A stretch of 64,000 nucleotides of DNA from Flavobacterium hungaricum (GTDB taxonomy: Bacteria; Bacteroidota; Bacteroidia; Flavobacteriales; Flavobacteriaceae). Shown piece by piece: positions 18,128 to 26,666 of the stretch. The notes beneath the pieces were generated by a model, which ran no database searches, had not been told where the DNA came from, and worked only from the letters and a program-made list of their open reading frames with translations. The stretch covers positions 1,240,001 to 1,304,000 of the forward strand of contig NZ_PRDM01000001.1 of NCBI RefSeq assembly GCF_015182285.1, given 5' to 3'. Every line of letters starts with the position of its first letter. Positions within the stretch are counted from its first letter, which is position 1. A program made the position numbers and the translations under genes.

Positions 18128-18307
18128 ATGAAAACAATCCAGTTCAGGACCGATGACTTGGTACAATATACCGTTATCGTTTCGCACATTACCTGTCTTT
18201 TTCCAGCTGATGAATCTTTAGGAACGTGGATTTATCTTAGTTGCGGCACAAGACTAAAGGCGATGCTTGATTTTGAAACAGTATGGGAGATGATCGGTCT
18301 TTCGTAA
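18128..18307 (+). CDS. Small hypothetical protein, 59 aa
   Basis: ATG at 18128 opens a 59-codon frame ending at TAA 18305-18307. It reads MKTIQFRTDDLVQYTVIVSH at the start and contains WIYLSCGTRLKAMLDFETVW. Composition is protein-like, with an amphipathic start and balanced codons. It lies 65 bp after the RraB-like gene and before a terminator-like hairpin. No family recognised; it might be co-transcribed with rraB. Confidence 0.5.
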   Translation: MKTIQFRTDDLVQYTVIVSHITCLFPADESLGTWIYLSCGTRLKAMLDFETVWEMIGLS

Positions 18308-18348
18308 TAACGAAATTGGGATTAATTGTTTAGAAATAAAACCGTAAA

Positions 18349-18380
18349 AAGAAAGCTAAAACAAAAGTTTTAGCTTTCTT
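18349..18380. terminator. Terminator-like hairpin
   Basis: AAGAAAGCTAAAAC (18349-18362) pairs perfectly with GTTTTAGCTTTCTT (18367-18380) around a 4-nt loop. There is no T-run beyond the stem on plus, so termination strength is uncertain. The rest of 18308-18608 contains no recognisable gene. Confidence 0.65.
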
Positions 18381-18608
18381 AGTAATAAAGATTTGCAACC
18401 ATTTACAACCACTTTATAAATGATTAATTAATCTGTTGTTATAAATTTATTTATAATGAATGCTTAATTGTAATAGTTTTAAAAATAACAACAGTGTCAA
18501 ATTAAAACATATTTTCCGTACTTACGAATACACCAAGTCCTTTTGTTAGCCTGGCATTTTAACTCGAAATAAGCGGAGTTATTACATCAAAGAGTCTGTA
18601 AATAAATG

Positions 18609-19397
18609 TTATAAAGCGTCCCAAGTGGCACTTGGGTAGTAAATAGAACTCGTTACAGGAGACGTCCAATAACTTTGACTGCCGCCGCGGAAAGTATGCA
18701 GGCTGACAGCATTGACATTTCGTTTAGCATCATTCGTTACCCAGCGAATTTTTTGGTTCAATATTTCCGTACCATTTACGTAATATTTCACATATCCATC
18801 GGTATTTGATCCCGTATTTAACTTAACAGATATTTGACAGTTATATGTAACACCTTCTTGAATGTAATATTTTTTTCCAAAATCATTGCCGTATTGTCCC
18901 GGCTGATCTTTGTAATAAACGTAAGGCTGCAGATACGCTCCGCTTCCTTTGGCAGTATTAGATCCATTAGGACAGTACCACATAAAGCGCGCACTGCCGC
19001 CGTTGCCGTCCCATCCTGGATCACCGCCCGTATTTTGATCGCCAATGAGTATACCGTAGCCGCATTTACCGCCTCTGCTCCAGTAAAAACCATTGTTAAA
19101 TTTCATCGTAAACCAAACCGTATAAACACCCGTTGACCAAACGCCGTACGATGTACACAAACCGCCAGGGCAGGATAAGGTATTGGTTTGTAATGTAATT
19201 GTACGAGCTCCTGTGCTTCCTTTTGCCGTAGAGCTGTTGTCTAATGCTCCGCCGGCAGTAATGGTATCTTTGCCGGCAATTTGCTGTGTGTCTTTGTTAA
19301 CAGCTTTTGACACGTCTAAATCTTGTTCCTTTTCGCAGGAATAAAACACTAATGCTAAAGTAAATAGCACACTGGTTAATTTTAAGAATTTTTTCAT
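18609..19397 (-). CDS. Polysaccharide lyase family 14-like lipoprotein
   Basis: 262 residues. The lipoprotein signal has lipobox VFYSC, then a low-complexity linker, then a jelly-roll domain. The run MKFNNGFYWSRGGKCGYG, a glycine-rich GDQNTGGDPGWDGNGGSARFMW and a later strand DGYVKYYVNGTEI resemble PL14 alginate/glucuronan-lyase-like beta-jelly rolls (GGK...G, R-MW, WVNG patterns). So does the end stretch VNAVSLHTFRGGSQSYW. It would act at the cell surface on an acidic polysaccharide or as a binding protein. No PUL genes adjoin it. Catalytic residues were not assigned. Confidence 0.6.
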   Translation of the reverse strand: MKKFLKLTSVLFTLALVFYSCEKEQDLDVSKAVNKDTQQIAGKDTITAGGALDNSSTAKGSTGARTITLQTNTLSCPGGLCTSYGVWSTGVYTVWFTMKFNNGFYWSRGGKCGYGILIGDQNTGGDPGWDGNGGSARFMWYCPNGSNTAKGSGAYLQPYVYYKDQPGQYGNDFGKKYYIQEGVTYNCQISVKLNTGSNTDGYVKYYVNGTEILNQKIRWVTNDAKRNVNAVSLHTFRGGSQSYWTSPVTSSIYYPSATWDAL

Positions 19398-19996
19398 TTT
19401 TAAAATTTTGAGGTTAGTAAATAATTAATAGTTAGTAAAAAATAGATAGTGGTTACATCATTGAGTACTGAATCAGGAATTCTCATCAATACCATTTGAA
19501 TATCTAGGTTCGTTACCCGATTAAAAGTAACCTTACAAAGTTGCCCAATAATAATTTACTAGAGGAGTGTAAAAGTCCGTTTTTACGTACGTAAAAATTC
19601 AGATTCTGTTTATTTCCAAAAAAACAAAACCCAAAAAACAAAACCCAAAAAACAAAAACCAAAACGGAAAACCCAAAATCCAAAAACCAAAATGCAAAAT
19701 CCAAAAACCAACACCCAACACCCCCAAACTCAACACCTAACTCTTAACCCTTAACCCTTAAGTCCTAACTCCTAACTCCTAACTCCTAACTCTTAACTCT
19801 TAACCCCTAACCCTTAACTCTTAACCCTTAACTCTTAACCCTTAACTCTTAACCCCCAACAATACCAGAATATTCAAATTCTTCTAAAAACTGGACTATT
19901 CAGCAGTTCGTAATTCAAACTACCTTTGATAGGCTGATAGAATTACAAAATCGGCAGTAATTTTTAAAAAGTTTAACCAATAAATCCAATTTAAAA
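19398..19996. other. Long intergenic region with strand-asymmetric repeats
   Basis: 599 bp without a supported gene. From about 19610 the plus strand is nearly free of G: first A-runs broken by CC/CCC (19615-19735), then a 17-unit heptamer array (separate entry). The minus-strand ORF across it is a by-product of the A/C-rich composition. Confidence 0.7.
19737..19855. repeat. Telomere-like heptamer array, 17 units of YTAAYYC
   Basis: Seventeen consecutive 7-bp units (CTAACTC, TTAACCC, TTAACTC and one TTAAGTC) without any spacing error. CCTAACT units cluster in the left half; alternating TTAACTC/TTAACCC fill the right half. The minus strand is (GGGTTAAGAGTTAA)n, with G-runs able to form a quadruplex. 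It lies between a minus-strand lipoprotein gene and a plus-strand gene, so it is upstream of both. Confidence 0.9.
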
Positions 19997-20614
19997 ATGT
20001 CAAAATTTCATCTCAATATTCAGGAATTAGTTCAGGGCGAGTTTGTATTAAACAAGGTTAACATCGCGTTTGTATTTCAAGTTAACTGCCCAGGCTGTTT
20101 TATTTATGGGATTCCCATCATCAATAATCTTTACAAATCATTTAGCAAGAATGTTGGTTTTATTGGAGTAGCGACGGCTTTTGAAGACTTTGAATATAAT
20201 AATGAAGCCAACCTGAAACTCTTACTGCATGACGGTACACTAGTTGGAGCGACCAAAAACTATTACAATACCAATTACGGACTGTCTGTTTATCCCGAAA
20301 AAATAATCTTTCCTGCCGCTTTTGATACCGTCGTATCTTCAGAACAATTTATAAATTCCAATAAAATAGCTCTTATAACCGATATCATAAAGAATATTCC
20401 AAACTCTTCTGAGCAGGAAAAAGAGGCTTTAGGCGAGAAAGTCAAAGCATATTACTCTGGAATGCCTCTAATAGCAGAAACGTTTACCCTTAATCAATTA
20501 CAAGGCACCCCTTCATTTATTATTTTCGATGATCATTATTCGATTTTAGGACATCATTTTGGTCATATTAATGAAGAAGTCTTAAAAAATAAATTAGAAC
20601 ATCTTTTGAAGTAA
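19997..20614 (+). CDS. Thioredoxin-fold protein with CPGC motif
   Basis: 205 residues, no signal peptide. The first strand NIAFVFQVNCPGCFIYGIP carries a CxxC active site (CPGC). A helical insertion of about 110 residues separates it from the cis-proline strand LQGTPSFIIFDDHYSILG and the closing helix. This is the layout of DsbA- or TlpA-like redoxins with an inserted helical domain. A role as a cytoplasmic thiol reductase or disulfide handler is inferred. The heptamer array lies 140 bp upstream. Confidence 0.75.
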   Translation: MSKFHLNIQELVQGEFVLNKVNIAFVFQVNCPGCFIYGIPIINNLYKSFSKNVGFIGVATAFEDFEYNNEANLKLLLHDGTLVGATKNYYNTNYGLSVYPEKIIFPAAFDTVVSSEQFINSNKIALITDIIKNIPNSSEQEKEALGEKVKAYYSGMPLIAETFTLNQLQGTPSFIIFDDHYSILGHHFGHINEEVLKNKLEHLLK

Positions 20615-20734
20615 TTTTAATCTTTACGTTAAAATTAATTTCTTGAAAAGATAAAATGATACAGATATAAAAATGAATATATTATTTGTACATTCAAACT
20701 TTGTTTCACAAGTTTTTGATCTAATGCAGGAAAA

Positions 20735-21412
20735 ATGAAAGATTTTGAAAAAGAAAAAATGCTCGCTGCTCAAGAAGCCGTAAAATTCATTGAGTCTGAT
20801 ATGATTGTCGGTTTAGGAACTGGTTCGACAGCTTTTTATGCCATTAATGAAATTGGGAAATTAGTCAAAAATGGATTCAAAATAAAAGCAGTTGCAACTT
20901 CTAATGAAAGCGCGGCTCTTGCAGCATCATTGAATATTGATGTAATAGATATAAATGCTGTAGATTCAATTGATATAACAATTGACGGTGCTGATGAATT
21001 TACTTCTGAATTTCTGATGATTAAAGGAGGAGGAGGGGCATTGTTTCGAGAAAAGGTTGTTGCTGCGATGACAAAGAAAGAAATTATTATTGCCGATTCT
21101 TCCAAAAAAGTAGCGGTACTCGGAAAATTTAAGGTTCCTGTTGAAGTAGTGCCATTTGCATACCAGTATGTTTTACGCCAGCTTGCGGTTATTAATGGAA
21201 AAGGGACGGTAAGAATGAAAAACGATACCCAGTACCTGACAGATCAGGGAAATTTTATTATTGATGCAGATTTTGGTTTAATCAGCGATCCAAAAGCTTT
21301 AGCCGCTAAATTAAATGAAATCGAAGGAGTGGCCGCACATGGATTGTTCATCGGACTCACCCATACAATCATAATGGGAGAGCGTGATACAACGATCATT
21401 TTTAAGAAATAA
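20735..21412 (+). CDS. rpiA: Ribose-5-phosphate isomerase A
   Basis: 225-residue enzyme interconverting ribose 5-phosphate and ribulose 5-phosphate in the pentose phosphate pathway. Hallmarks are VGLGTGSTAFYAI near residue 30, the substrate loop IDGADEFT, KGGGGALFREK, and GNFIIDADFG toward the C-terminus. Length and motif order are normal for RpiA. The gene ends 30 bp before the convergent HxlR gene. No operon partner. Confidence 0.96.
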   Translation: MKDFEKEKMLAAQEAVKFIESDMIVGLGTGSTAFYAINEIGKLVKNGFKIKAVATSNESAALAASLNIDVIDINAVDSIDITIDGADEFTSEFLMIKGGGGALFREKVVAAMTKKEIIIADSSKKVAVLGKFKVPVEVVPFAYQYVLRQLAVINGKGTVRMKNDTQYLTDQGNFIIDADFGLISDPKALAAKLNEIEGVAAHGLFIGLTHTIIMGERDTTIIFKK

Positions 21413-21441
21413 ACGGAACAGTTATTTAGTTCTTAAGCTCC

Positions 21442-21822
21442 TTAATTTTTTTCAGCAGCATCAGATTCTGGAAATCTTTTCATTATTAATGTTTTTAGTT
21501 TTTCCTGATTTTGGTCGCCCCATTGGCCCAAAGTACCTATTACCGGAATTAAACTCTCACCAAATTCGGTTAAGCTGTATTCTACTTTTGGCGGTACTAC
21601 AGGATATATTTTTCTAGTAACAAGTTCATGTTCCTCTAATTCATTGAGCTGTATGTTTAAGACTCTGCGCGAAGCATCTGGAATTTTGCGCTGCAGTTCA
21701 CTCGGTCTTTTATGGCCTTCATTAATAAACCAAAGTAAGCGTATCTTCCATTTACCGTACAATACTTCGCCTATCAGGTCAAGTCCGCAGTTTAAGTTTG
21801 GTTTTGTTTTTCTTTCGTACAT
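21442..21822 (-). CDS. HxlR-family winged-helix regulator
   Basis: 126 residues with the HxlR layout: a Cys in the N-terminal strand (NLNCGLDLIGE), LYGKWKIRLLWFINEGHKRPSEL, the recognition helix DASRRVLNIQLNELEEHELV, and the wing PPKVEYSLTEFG. HxlR proteins often use the N-terminal Cys to sense electrophiles or oxidants. It is divergent from the SDR gene at 21943, its probable target, with paired palindromes between them. Confidence 0.9.
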   Translation of the reverse strand: MYERKTKPNLNCGLDLIGEVLYGKWKIRLLWFINEGHKRPSELQRKIPDASRRVLNIQLNELEEHELVTRKIYPVVPPKVEYSLTEFGESLIPVIGTLGQWGDQNQEKLKTLIMKRFPESDAAEKN

Positions 21823-21942
21823 ATTGTAAAAGTACTAGTATGTCCCGATTTATGCAATAGGGGAATAATTTATCCCTATATGAATCGTAAGTCCGTACTT
21901 GTGAGAAAGTTCCTTAGTCCTGAAATTTGTACAAAACAAATT
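21823..21942. promoter_or_regulatory. Divergent control region of hxlR-like gene and SDR unit
   Basis: Three small inverted repeats lie in 120 bp: TACTAGTA (21833-21840), ATAGGG-N11-CCCTAT (21857-21879) and AAGT-N4-ACTT (21889-21900). HxlR proteins commonly bind such sites in the divergent promoter of their target. Which one is the operator is not decidable here. Confidence 0.5.
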
Positions 21943-22740
21943 ATGATGGAACAACTATTAAATTATCAAAACGAGTTATCAGGAAAAATTGCCTTGGTAA
22001 CAGGAGGAACAAAAGGAGCCGGTAAGGCCATAGCAGCACGTTTAAAAAACGCAGGAGCTACAGTGATCATTAGCGCGAGAAACGAGCCAGAGAACCCCGA
22101 TGCAGCTTTGCATTTCATCCCCGCAGACTTAAGTAAACCCGAAGCGGCCGCGGAAGTTGCAGCAACAATACTGGAAAAATTTGGAAGGCTCGATATTCTG
22201 GTCAATAACCTTGGAAGCTCTGAAACTCCTGGCGGCGGTTTTGCTGTTTTAACCAATACCGACTGGGAAGCAACTATACAAGCAAATTTACTAGCTCCAG
22301 TTCGGCTTGATCGGGCGTTTCTGCCTCAAATGCTCGAGAATAAAAGCGGTGTTATCATTCATATTGCTTCTATTCAAGGAAAATTACCCTTGTATGATTC
22401 GACTCTTCCGTATGCCGCTGCAAAAGCAGGACTAATTAATTATAGTAAAGGTTTGTCTAAAGAGGTTTCTTCAAAAGGAGTACGTGTTTTGACGGTTTCT
22501 CCCGGATGGATTATGACTGAATCTTCTGTACGAATGATAAAACGCATTTCTGAAAGCAGTAATGTCTCTCTTGACGATGCAGAAAAAAGCGTCATGAATG
22601 CTTTAGGAGGAATACCATACGGAAGACCTGCACAACCTGAAGAAGTTGCAGAATTTGTCGGATTTCTGGTTTCGCCCAGAGCTGGCTATCTCACAGGAAC
22701 TGAGTATGTAATTGACGGAGGCACTATTCCAACAATCTAA
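21943..22740 (+). CDS. SDR family oxidoreductase
   Basis: 265-residue classical SDR. GKIALVTGGTKGAGKAIA binds the dinucleotide and VNNLGSSETPGGG stands at the NNAG position as NNLG. The catalytic Tyr-x3-Lys is in YAAAKAGLINYSKG, and GYLTGTEYVIDGG is the usual end. The atypical NNLG occurs in a subgroup with the same VNNxGG layout. Start placed at 21943 (MMEQLLNYQ), which frees the control region; the frame extends to 21880. Followed 57 bp later by an NTF2-like gene, probably one transcript under HxlR control. Confidence 0.87.
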   Translation: MMEQLLNYQNELSGKIALVTGGTKGAGKAIAARLKNAGATVIISARNEPENPDAALHFIPADLSKPEAAAEVAATILEKFGRLDILVNNLGSSETPGGGFAVLTNTDWEATIQANLLAPVRLDRAFLPQMLENKSGVIIHIASIQGKLPLYDSTLPYAAAKAGLINYSKGLSKEVSSKGVRVLTVSPGWIMTESSVRMIKRISESSNVSLDDAEKSVMNALGGIPYGRPAQPEEVAEFVGFLVSPRAGYLTGTEYVIDGGTIPTI

Positions 22741-22797
22741 CAGATAGCTTTTTCGCTTAAATAATTTCAAGAAGTAATAACAATAAATAGATCAATT

Positions 22798-23118
22798 ATG
22801 AATTTACCAGAAGTAATACAAGATTTAATAAAAGCGCAGAATGATTTTGACAGCGCCAATTTTGCCAATTGTTTTTCAGAAACTGCAATAGTATTTGATG
22901 AAGGGAAAAACTATACGGGTAAAACCGAAATACAAAACTGGATAGAAAAAGCATCCAAGGAATACAATGCAACAATGAAACCGATCAGTTTTGCAGGTGA
23001 TGCAAAAGAGGGGAGTTTAAAGGCAGAAGTATCAGGAACTTTTCCAGGAAGTCCTTTAGTTCTTACGTATCACTTTCAATTGGAAGCACAACATATTCAA
23101 ACCTTGAAAATCGATTAA
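22798..23118 (+). CDS. SnoaL/NTF2-like protein
   Basis: 106 residues with a cone-fold pattern: helix LIKAQNDFDSANFANCFSE, AIVFDEGKNYTGKTEIQNWI, then strands to the C-terminus FQLEAQHIQTLKID. The pairing of an SDR with a SnoaL-like protein behind an HxlR regulator is common and suggests a small-molecule detoxification unit; that is inference. A terminator follows at 23157. Confidence 0.78.
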   Translation: MNLPEVIQDLIKAQNDFDSANFANCFSETAIVFDEGKNYTGKTEIQNWIEKASKEYNATMKPISFAGDAKEGSLKAEVSGTFPGSPLVLTYHFQLEAQHIQTLKID

Positions 23119-23156
23119 ATTTTAAGGTCGTTTTGTTTCCCGCATATTCCGAATAG

Positions 23157-23205
23157 AAAGAATAATACAGCGCAATTCTGATGCTGTATTATTCTTTTTA
23201 TTTTC
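23157..23205 (+). terminator. Rho-independent terminator
   Basis: AAAGAATAATACAGC (23157-23171) pairs perfectly with GCTGTATTATTCTTT (23183-23197), followed by TTATTTTC. It ends the SDR-SnoaL unit. Confidence 0.85.
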
Positions 23206-23407
23206 TCCCAATAATTCCAGCCGTTTTTTCTAGGGTTACAACCATTTCTCTTCAATTTTATAGTGAAGAACGAGAATTTCGATAACAGCAGATCTCAGTT
23301 TAGTTATTTATTAAATTTTCCCGCAAAATAAACCGATAAAATAGTGCGGCGTACTACTATTATTTAATTTTGTGATTCATGAATAACCAGCTTCTTTATA
23401 ATAAATT

Positions 23408-24106
23408 ATGATTAATAGATTTTCTGACAACAGCCAAATTGGAATCGCATGTTCTTTCTCTGAACTTGTACAGACTGATTTTAAAGGGGAAATGAATGCG
23501 TTGTGCTGGCACAGAAATTTGGAAGGAGATTTTAATGAAATTGTATCTCAGTTGTCTTTAGAAGAAAACATAACAGAAGTTTATCCGGAAGATTTAATCG
23601 CGCTGGAACTTTCAGAAAAAGGCAATATCGCAAGACAAGTTATCTTAAATGATTTGCAGTTATTAGCTGATTTTGGAGCTTCGCCTTCTCTTAATTTATT
23701 GAAGTGTTACGAACGTGATGAGGAGTTCGATTTCATATCGACCGATGTATATTCGTTTCATGTTGATCGTTCTCCTATTGCAACCGATACTTTTTTATGT
23801 ACCTACCACGGAGCAGCAAGCGATATTATTTCTAATTCGCAGGCAAAGCAAAAAATTCTCATTCCAGAAATCCGAGCAAAACTAGAAGAGCTGTATGATG
23901 GACCGCCTGACGAATTCGAAGATTTTTTAAAAGAAAATTATTTTGATTTGCATTATCAGGCAGATGCAGACGCACAACCTATTAATTTAGGGAAGGGACA
24001 TCTTTGGCGGCTGGCTGTCGATCATCCCAAACAACAAGTACTGCCTTGTATACATAGGGCACCAGTAGAAAATGAAGGGGAATATCGGCTGCTGCTAATC
24101 TGCTGA
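23408..24106 (+). CDS. DUF1826 family protein
   Basis: 232 residues. The middle stretch SFHVDRSPIATDTFLCTYHG and the end GHLWRLAVDHPKQQVLPCIH followed by HRAP and YRLLLIC are the family's conserved parts. They hold His/Asp/Cys candidates for metal binding. In Proteobacteria the family is repeatedly found beside COG0523 GTPases in zinc-starvation regulons; no such neighbour is here. No biochemical function is established. Monocistronic, ended by the terminator at 24181. Confidence 0.72.
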   Translation: MINRFSDNSQIGIACSFSELVQTDFKGEMNALCWHRNLEGDFNEIVSQLSLEENITEVYPEDLIALELSEKGNIARQVILNDLQLLADFGASPSLNLLKCYERDEEFDFISTDVYSFHVDRSPIATDTFLCTYHGAASDIISNSQAKQKILIPEIRAKLEELYDGPPDEFEDFLKENYFDLHYQADADAQPINLGKGHLWRLAVDHPKQQVLPCIHRAPVENEGEYRLLLIC

Positions 24107-24180
24107 TCTCATTGTTGGATAATGGTATTTTTTTATGCAAACAACGAAGCAGAATTTGTATCTAAATCTAAGAACAAAAA

Positions 24181-24218
24181 AAAAAACTGCTCTAAGCATA
24201 AGCATAGAGCAGTTTTTT
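24181..24218. terminator. Bidirectional terminator between convergent genes
   Basis: AAAAAACTGCTCTA (24181-24194) and TAGAGCAGTTTTTT (24205-24218) form a stem with A- and T-tails. It serves DUF1826 on plus and the beta-helix gene on minus. Confidence 0.9.
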
Positions 24219-24243
24219 AATAATCTCATGGATTATCTATTTT

Positions 24244-25536
24244 TTATCTTCCGCTTGAAGCAGTAATTTTTCCTAATTGAAGTCTGTAATCAGGTCTTTT
24301 TGCATTATTTATATCTACAAAAGTTTCCTTGTTATCAGTATGAGAATAAAGATTAGAGAAGATACTATTTCCGTACCAGTTTTCTAAGTCTGCATTTTCA
24401 GTTTTGTTTTCTGTAAAGATATTACCGCTGCACTGATTGAAAAACATTTCTTCGAATTTAATCTTCTTAAGATTTGCACCATTCACTTCAGTCTGGCTGT
24501 CTAATAAAACTGCAGGATTAAAGCCTGAAATTACACTTCTTTTCAATTCTAATGAAGTATTGTCAGCAACATAAACTGCTTCTTTAATTAAACCTTTCTC
24601 CATATCAGCCTTAATGTTTTCACTGTCATTAAGCATGGTAATGTTTGAAGCGGTAATAGAAGTAGATTTTTTAGTAAAATCAGTTTCGTTTTTCTTTTCG
24701 TATGCTCTTACTTCCAGACATCTAGAACCATCTTTGTTACTTGATAAATAAGAAGATCTTACAGCTAATGAATTGTACAAACGACCTTGAGTACCTTGAG
24801 TAAATTTAAAATCGTCATTGATTGATTTGTATGAAACTAATTGAGAAGCAGTAACTTCTCCGCCATAGAAAGCAAATGAATCACCGCCTGAATAACTTAC
24901 CATGATGTTTTCCAAGATCGTTTTACTTCCTACACCTGCGATAGTTAAACCGTTAAAAGTATTTGTAGTTCCTTTTACTTTTTTTCCAGCAAATTCAATT
25001 CTGACAAACTTTAATATTCCAGAGTTACTTGCAGCATTAGTACCGCCATATACAGTAAGAGCAGGTTCAAGGTCCATGTTGTAAGAACCAGCGCTTCCAA
25101 ATTTATTTATAGGTGCATCACCAAGAACTACGATACCTCCCCAGTCACCCGCTTTTTTCATGCTTTGGTTTGAGGTAAATATAATAGGATCTGTCTCTTG
25201 TCCCTGCGCCATGATTTGAGCACCTTTTGTAATTACAAGTGTTCCTTTTGTGCTGGCATCTCCAATAATTACGGTACCAGGTTCAATAGTAAGAACAGCA
25301 TTGTTAGTTACATAAACATTACCTTGCAAGATGTATACATTCCTTTTAAGAAGTTTCGTATTTTCAGTAATATTTCCAGCTAAAATTTGATTGGCATCTC
25401 TTTGCTCAGTTTTATGAGGCTTAAATTCCGTCCAATTGTCCAGCCAGTTGCTGTAACCGATAATTCCTTTTTCTTGTTGTGCGTTGGCGCCGGCACCAGC
25501 CAGCAACAAACAAAGTAGTAAAGTAATTTTTTTCAT
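24244..25536 (-). CDS. Exported right-handed beta-helix protein
   Basis: 430 residues with a signal peptide (LLLCLLLAGAGANAQ). The body is a ladder of short strands. It begins KRNVYILQGNVYVTNNAVLTIEPGTVI (in parts) and runs through DWGGIVVLGDAPIN, LKFVRIEFAG, GLTIAGVGSKTILENIMVSYSGGDSFAFYGG and DDFKFTQGTQG, a pattern of secreted parallel beta-helices of Bacteroidota. No T9SS C-terminal domain and no catalytic triad were seen. Likely periplasmic or surface-attached, perhaps a carbohydrate-binding or pectin-lyase-fold protein. The truncated regulator upstream on the same strand may once have controlled it. Confidence 0.75.
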   Translation of the reverse strand: MKKITLLLCLLLAGAGANAQQEKGIIGYSNWLDNWTEFKPHKTEQRDANQILAGNITENTKLLKRNVYILQGNVYVTNNAVLTIEPGTVIIGDASTKGTLVITKGAQIMAQGQETDPIIFTSNQSMKKAGDWGGIVVLGDAPINKFGSAGSYNMDLEPALTVYGGTNAASNSGILKFVRIEFAGKKVKGTTNTFNGLTIAGVGSKTILENIMVSYSGGDSFAFYGGEVTASQLVSYKSINDDFKFTQGTQGRLYNSLAVRSSYLSSNKDGSRCLEVRAYEKKNETDFTKKSTSITASNITMLNDSENIKADMEKGLIKEAVYVADNTSLELKRSVISGFNPAVLLDSQTEVNGANLKKIKFEEMFFNQCSGNIFTENKTENADLENWYGNSIFSNLYSHTDNKETFVDINNAKRPDYRLQLGKITASSGR

Positions 25537-25935
25537 AGTCTTGGGGCCTAATGATTATAAAATTTTTTAAACTTCAGAATAGAAACGTTATGCAATAAAA
25601 TGGTATTTGTTTTTACGAATCAATCTTCAGAATCTAAAAGTAACAAATTAGAATAAAATAACCTAATATTTTTCTAACTGCTTTTTACAAAAATAGGTAA
25701 ATAGTTGAGAGTTTACCTCCTTTTTAATGACATTTAACATTTTTATTAAACTGAGCTAACACCGCTGTTTATAGGAAAAACAGCTGTTTTTGAATGAATT
25801 TGTATTGATTTACAGTAAATTACTAAAATAAAATCATCCTTTAGTTTGATGTTAATTTTTTGATCCGCATGAAGCATTTATGACAAATATTTTATTTTTA
25901 TGTTAATAAAAGTAATTGATTCTGTCAGATTTTAG
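25537..25935. other. AT-rich leader region of the beta-helix gene
   Basis: 399 bp between the beta-helix gene and the truncated HTH gene, both on minus. Strongly AT-rich. I see no gene, no clear hairpin and no repeat. Confidence 0.5.
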
Positions 25936-26526
25936 TTACTTGTAATCGATAATTTCAAACAGCAGTTCGTACCTTTCGCCTAGTTTTTTCTTTAAGCACT
26001 GTTTACTTTTCTTAATTGCATCGATTGTTACACCTAATAGATTAGCCATTTCATAATTGCTTAAGTCTAATTTTTGGAGCATTATTATTTTGAGGTTGGA
26101 TTCTTTTAATTCCGGAAAATTTTCAATTACAGAATCATAAAATGGACCATAAAGTTTTATAAATTCTCTTTTAAAGGCATTCCAGTTTTCGTCTGTCATT
26201 AAATGAGAACTCAGGATTTCCCGAAGTTTTATTTTTTCTTCTTCTGATTGTGCAGAAGCTGCGTTTTTAATTTCTTCGAGTTCATTTTCTAAAATCGAAA
26301 TCTGTTTGTTTTTATTTTTTAGATATTCGGCATAAGTATCTATATTAGAACTGGCATCATTTAGTTTTTGCTCAAAAAGAATTCTGTCGTTTTCGAGTTT
26401 TTTTCTTTTGGCTCTTAATTTTTTATTGAGATAGAAATAAGCAATCAGGCTTAGTGAAATAGTGAGGATTAAAATGACAATAACGATTTTCTTTGTTTTT
26501 CGGCTTATAAAATAGTTTATCGTAAG
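25936..26526 (-). pseudogene. 5'-truncated transmembrane coiled-coil HTH regulator
   Basis: The minus-strand frame is open from 26526 to the stop at 25936 (about 196 residues), but its only Met is near the end (MTDENWNAF, 26199). Reading the whole frame gives a hydrophobic helix IVIVILILTISLSLIAYFYL, a basic stretch, a coiled coil (LENDRILFEQKLNDASSNID...) and a LuxR/sigma-4-like HTH, YEMANLLGVTIDAIKKSKQC. This is the back half of the TPR-TM-coiled coil-HTH regulators common in Flavobacteria. The TPR half and start codon are missing. The frame ends 140 bp from the left end of the IS remnant, so an insertion/deletion likely beheaded it. An 87-residue HTH product from 26199 could still be made. 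Confidence 0.75.
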
Positions 26527-26666
26527 TTAATTAATTTTAAATATTTTGAAGTATTAAAAGCTGTAAAACTATTTATTAATTTTTATGAAGATGGTTTGAT
26601 AGAAGAATGTCCGTGCAAAAAGGAATTTTTTTATAATATAACTGTACTTAAATAATTTTTACTCCG

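Noticed and set aside
19513..19704. 63-residue minus-strand ORF across the A/C-rich tract
   Set aside because: Its Phe/Leu-rich sequence is the direct product of the CCAAAA-type repeats; there is no domain and no promoter.
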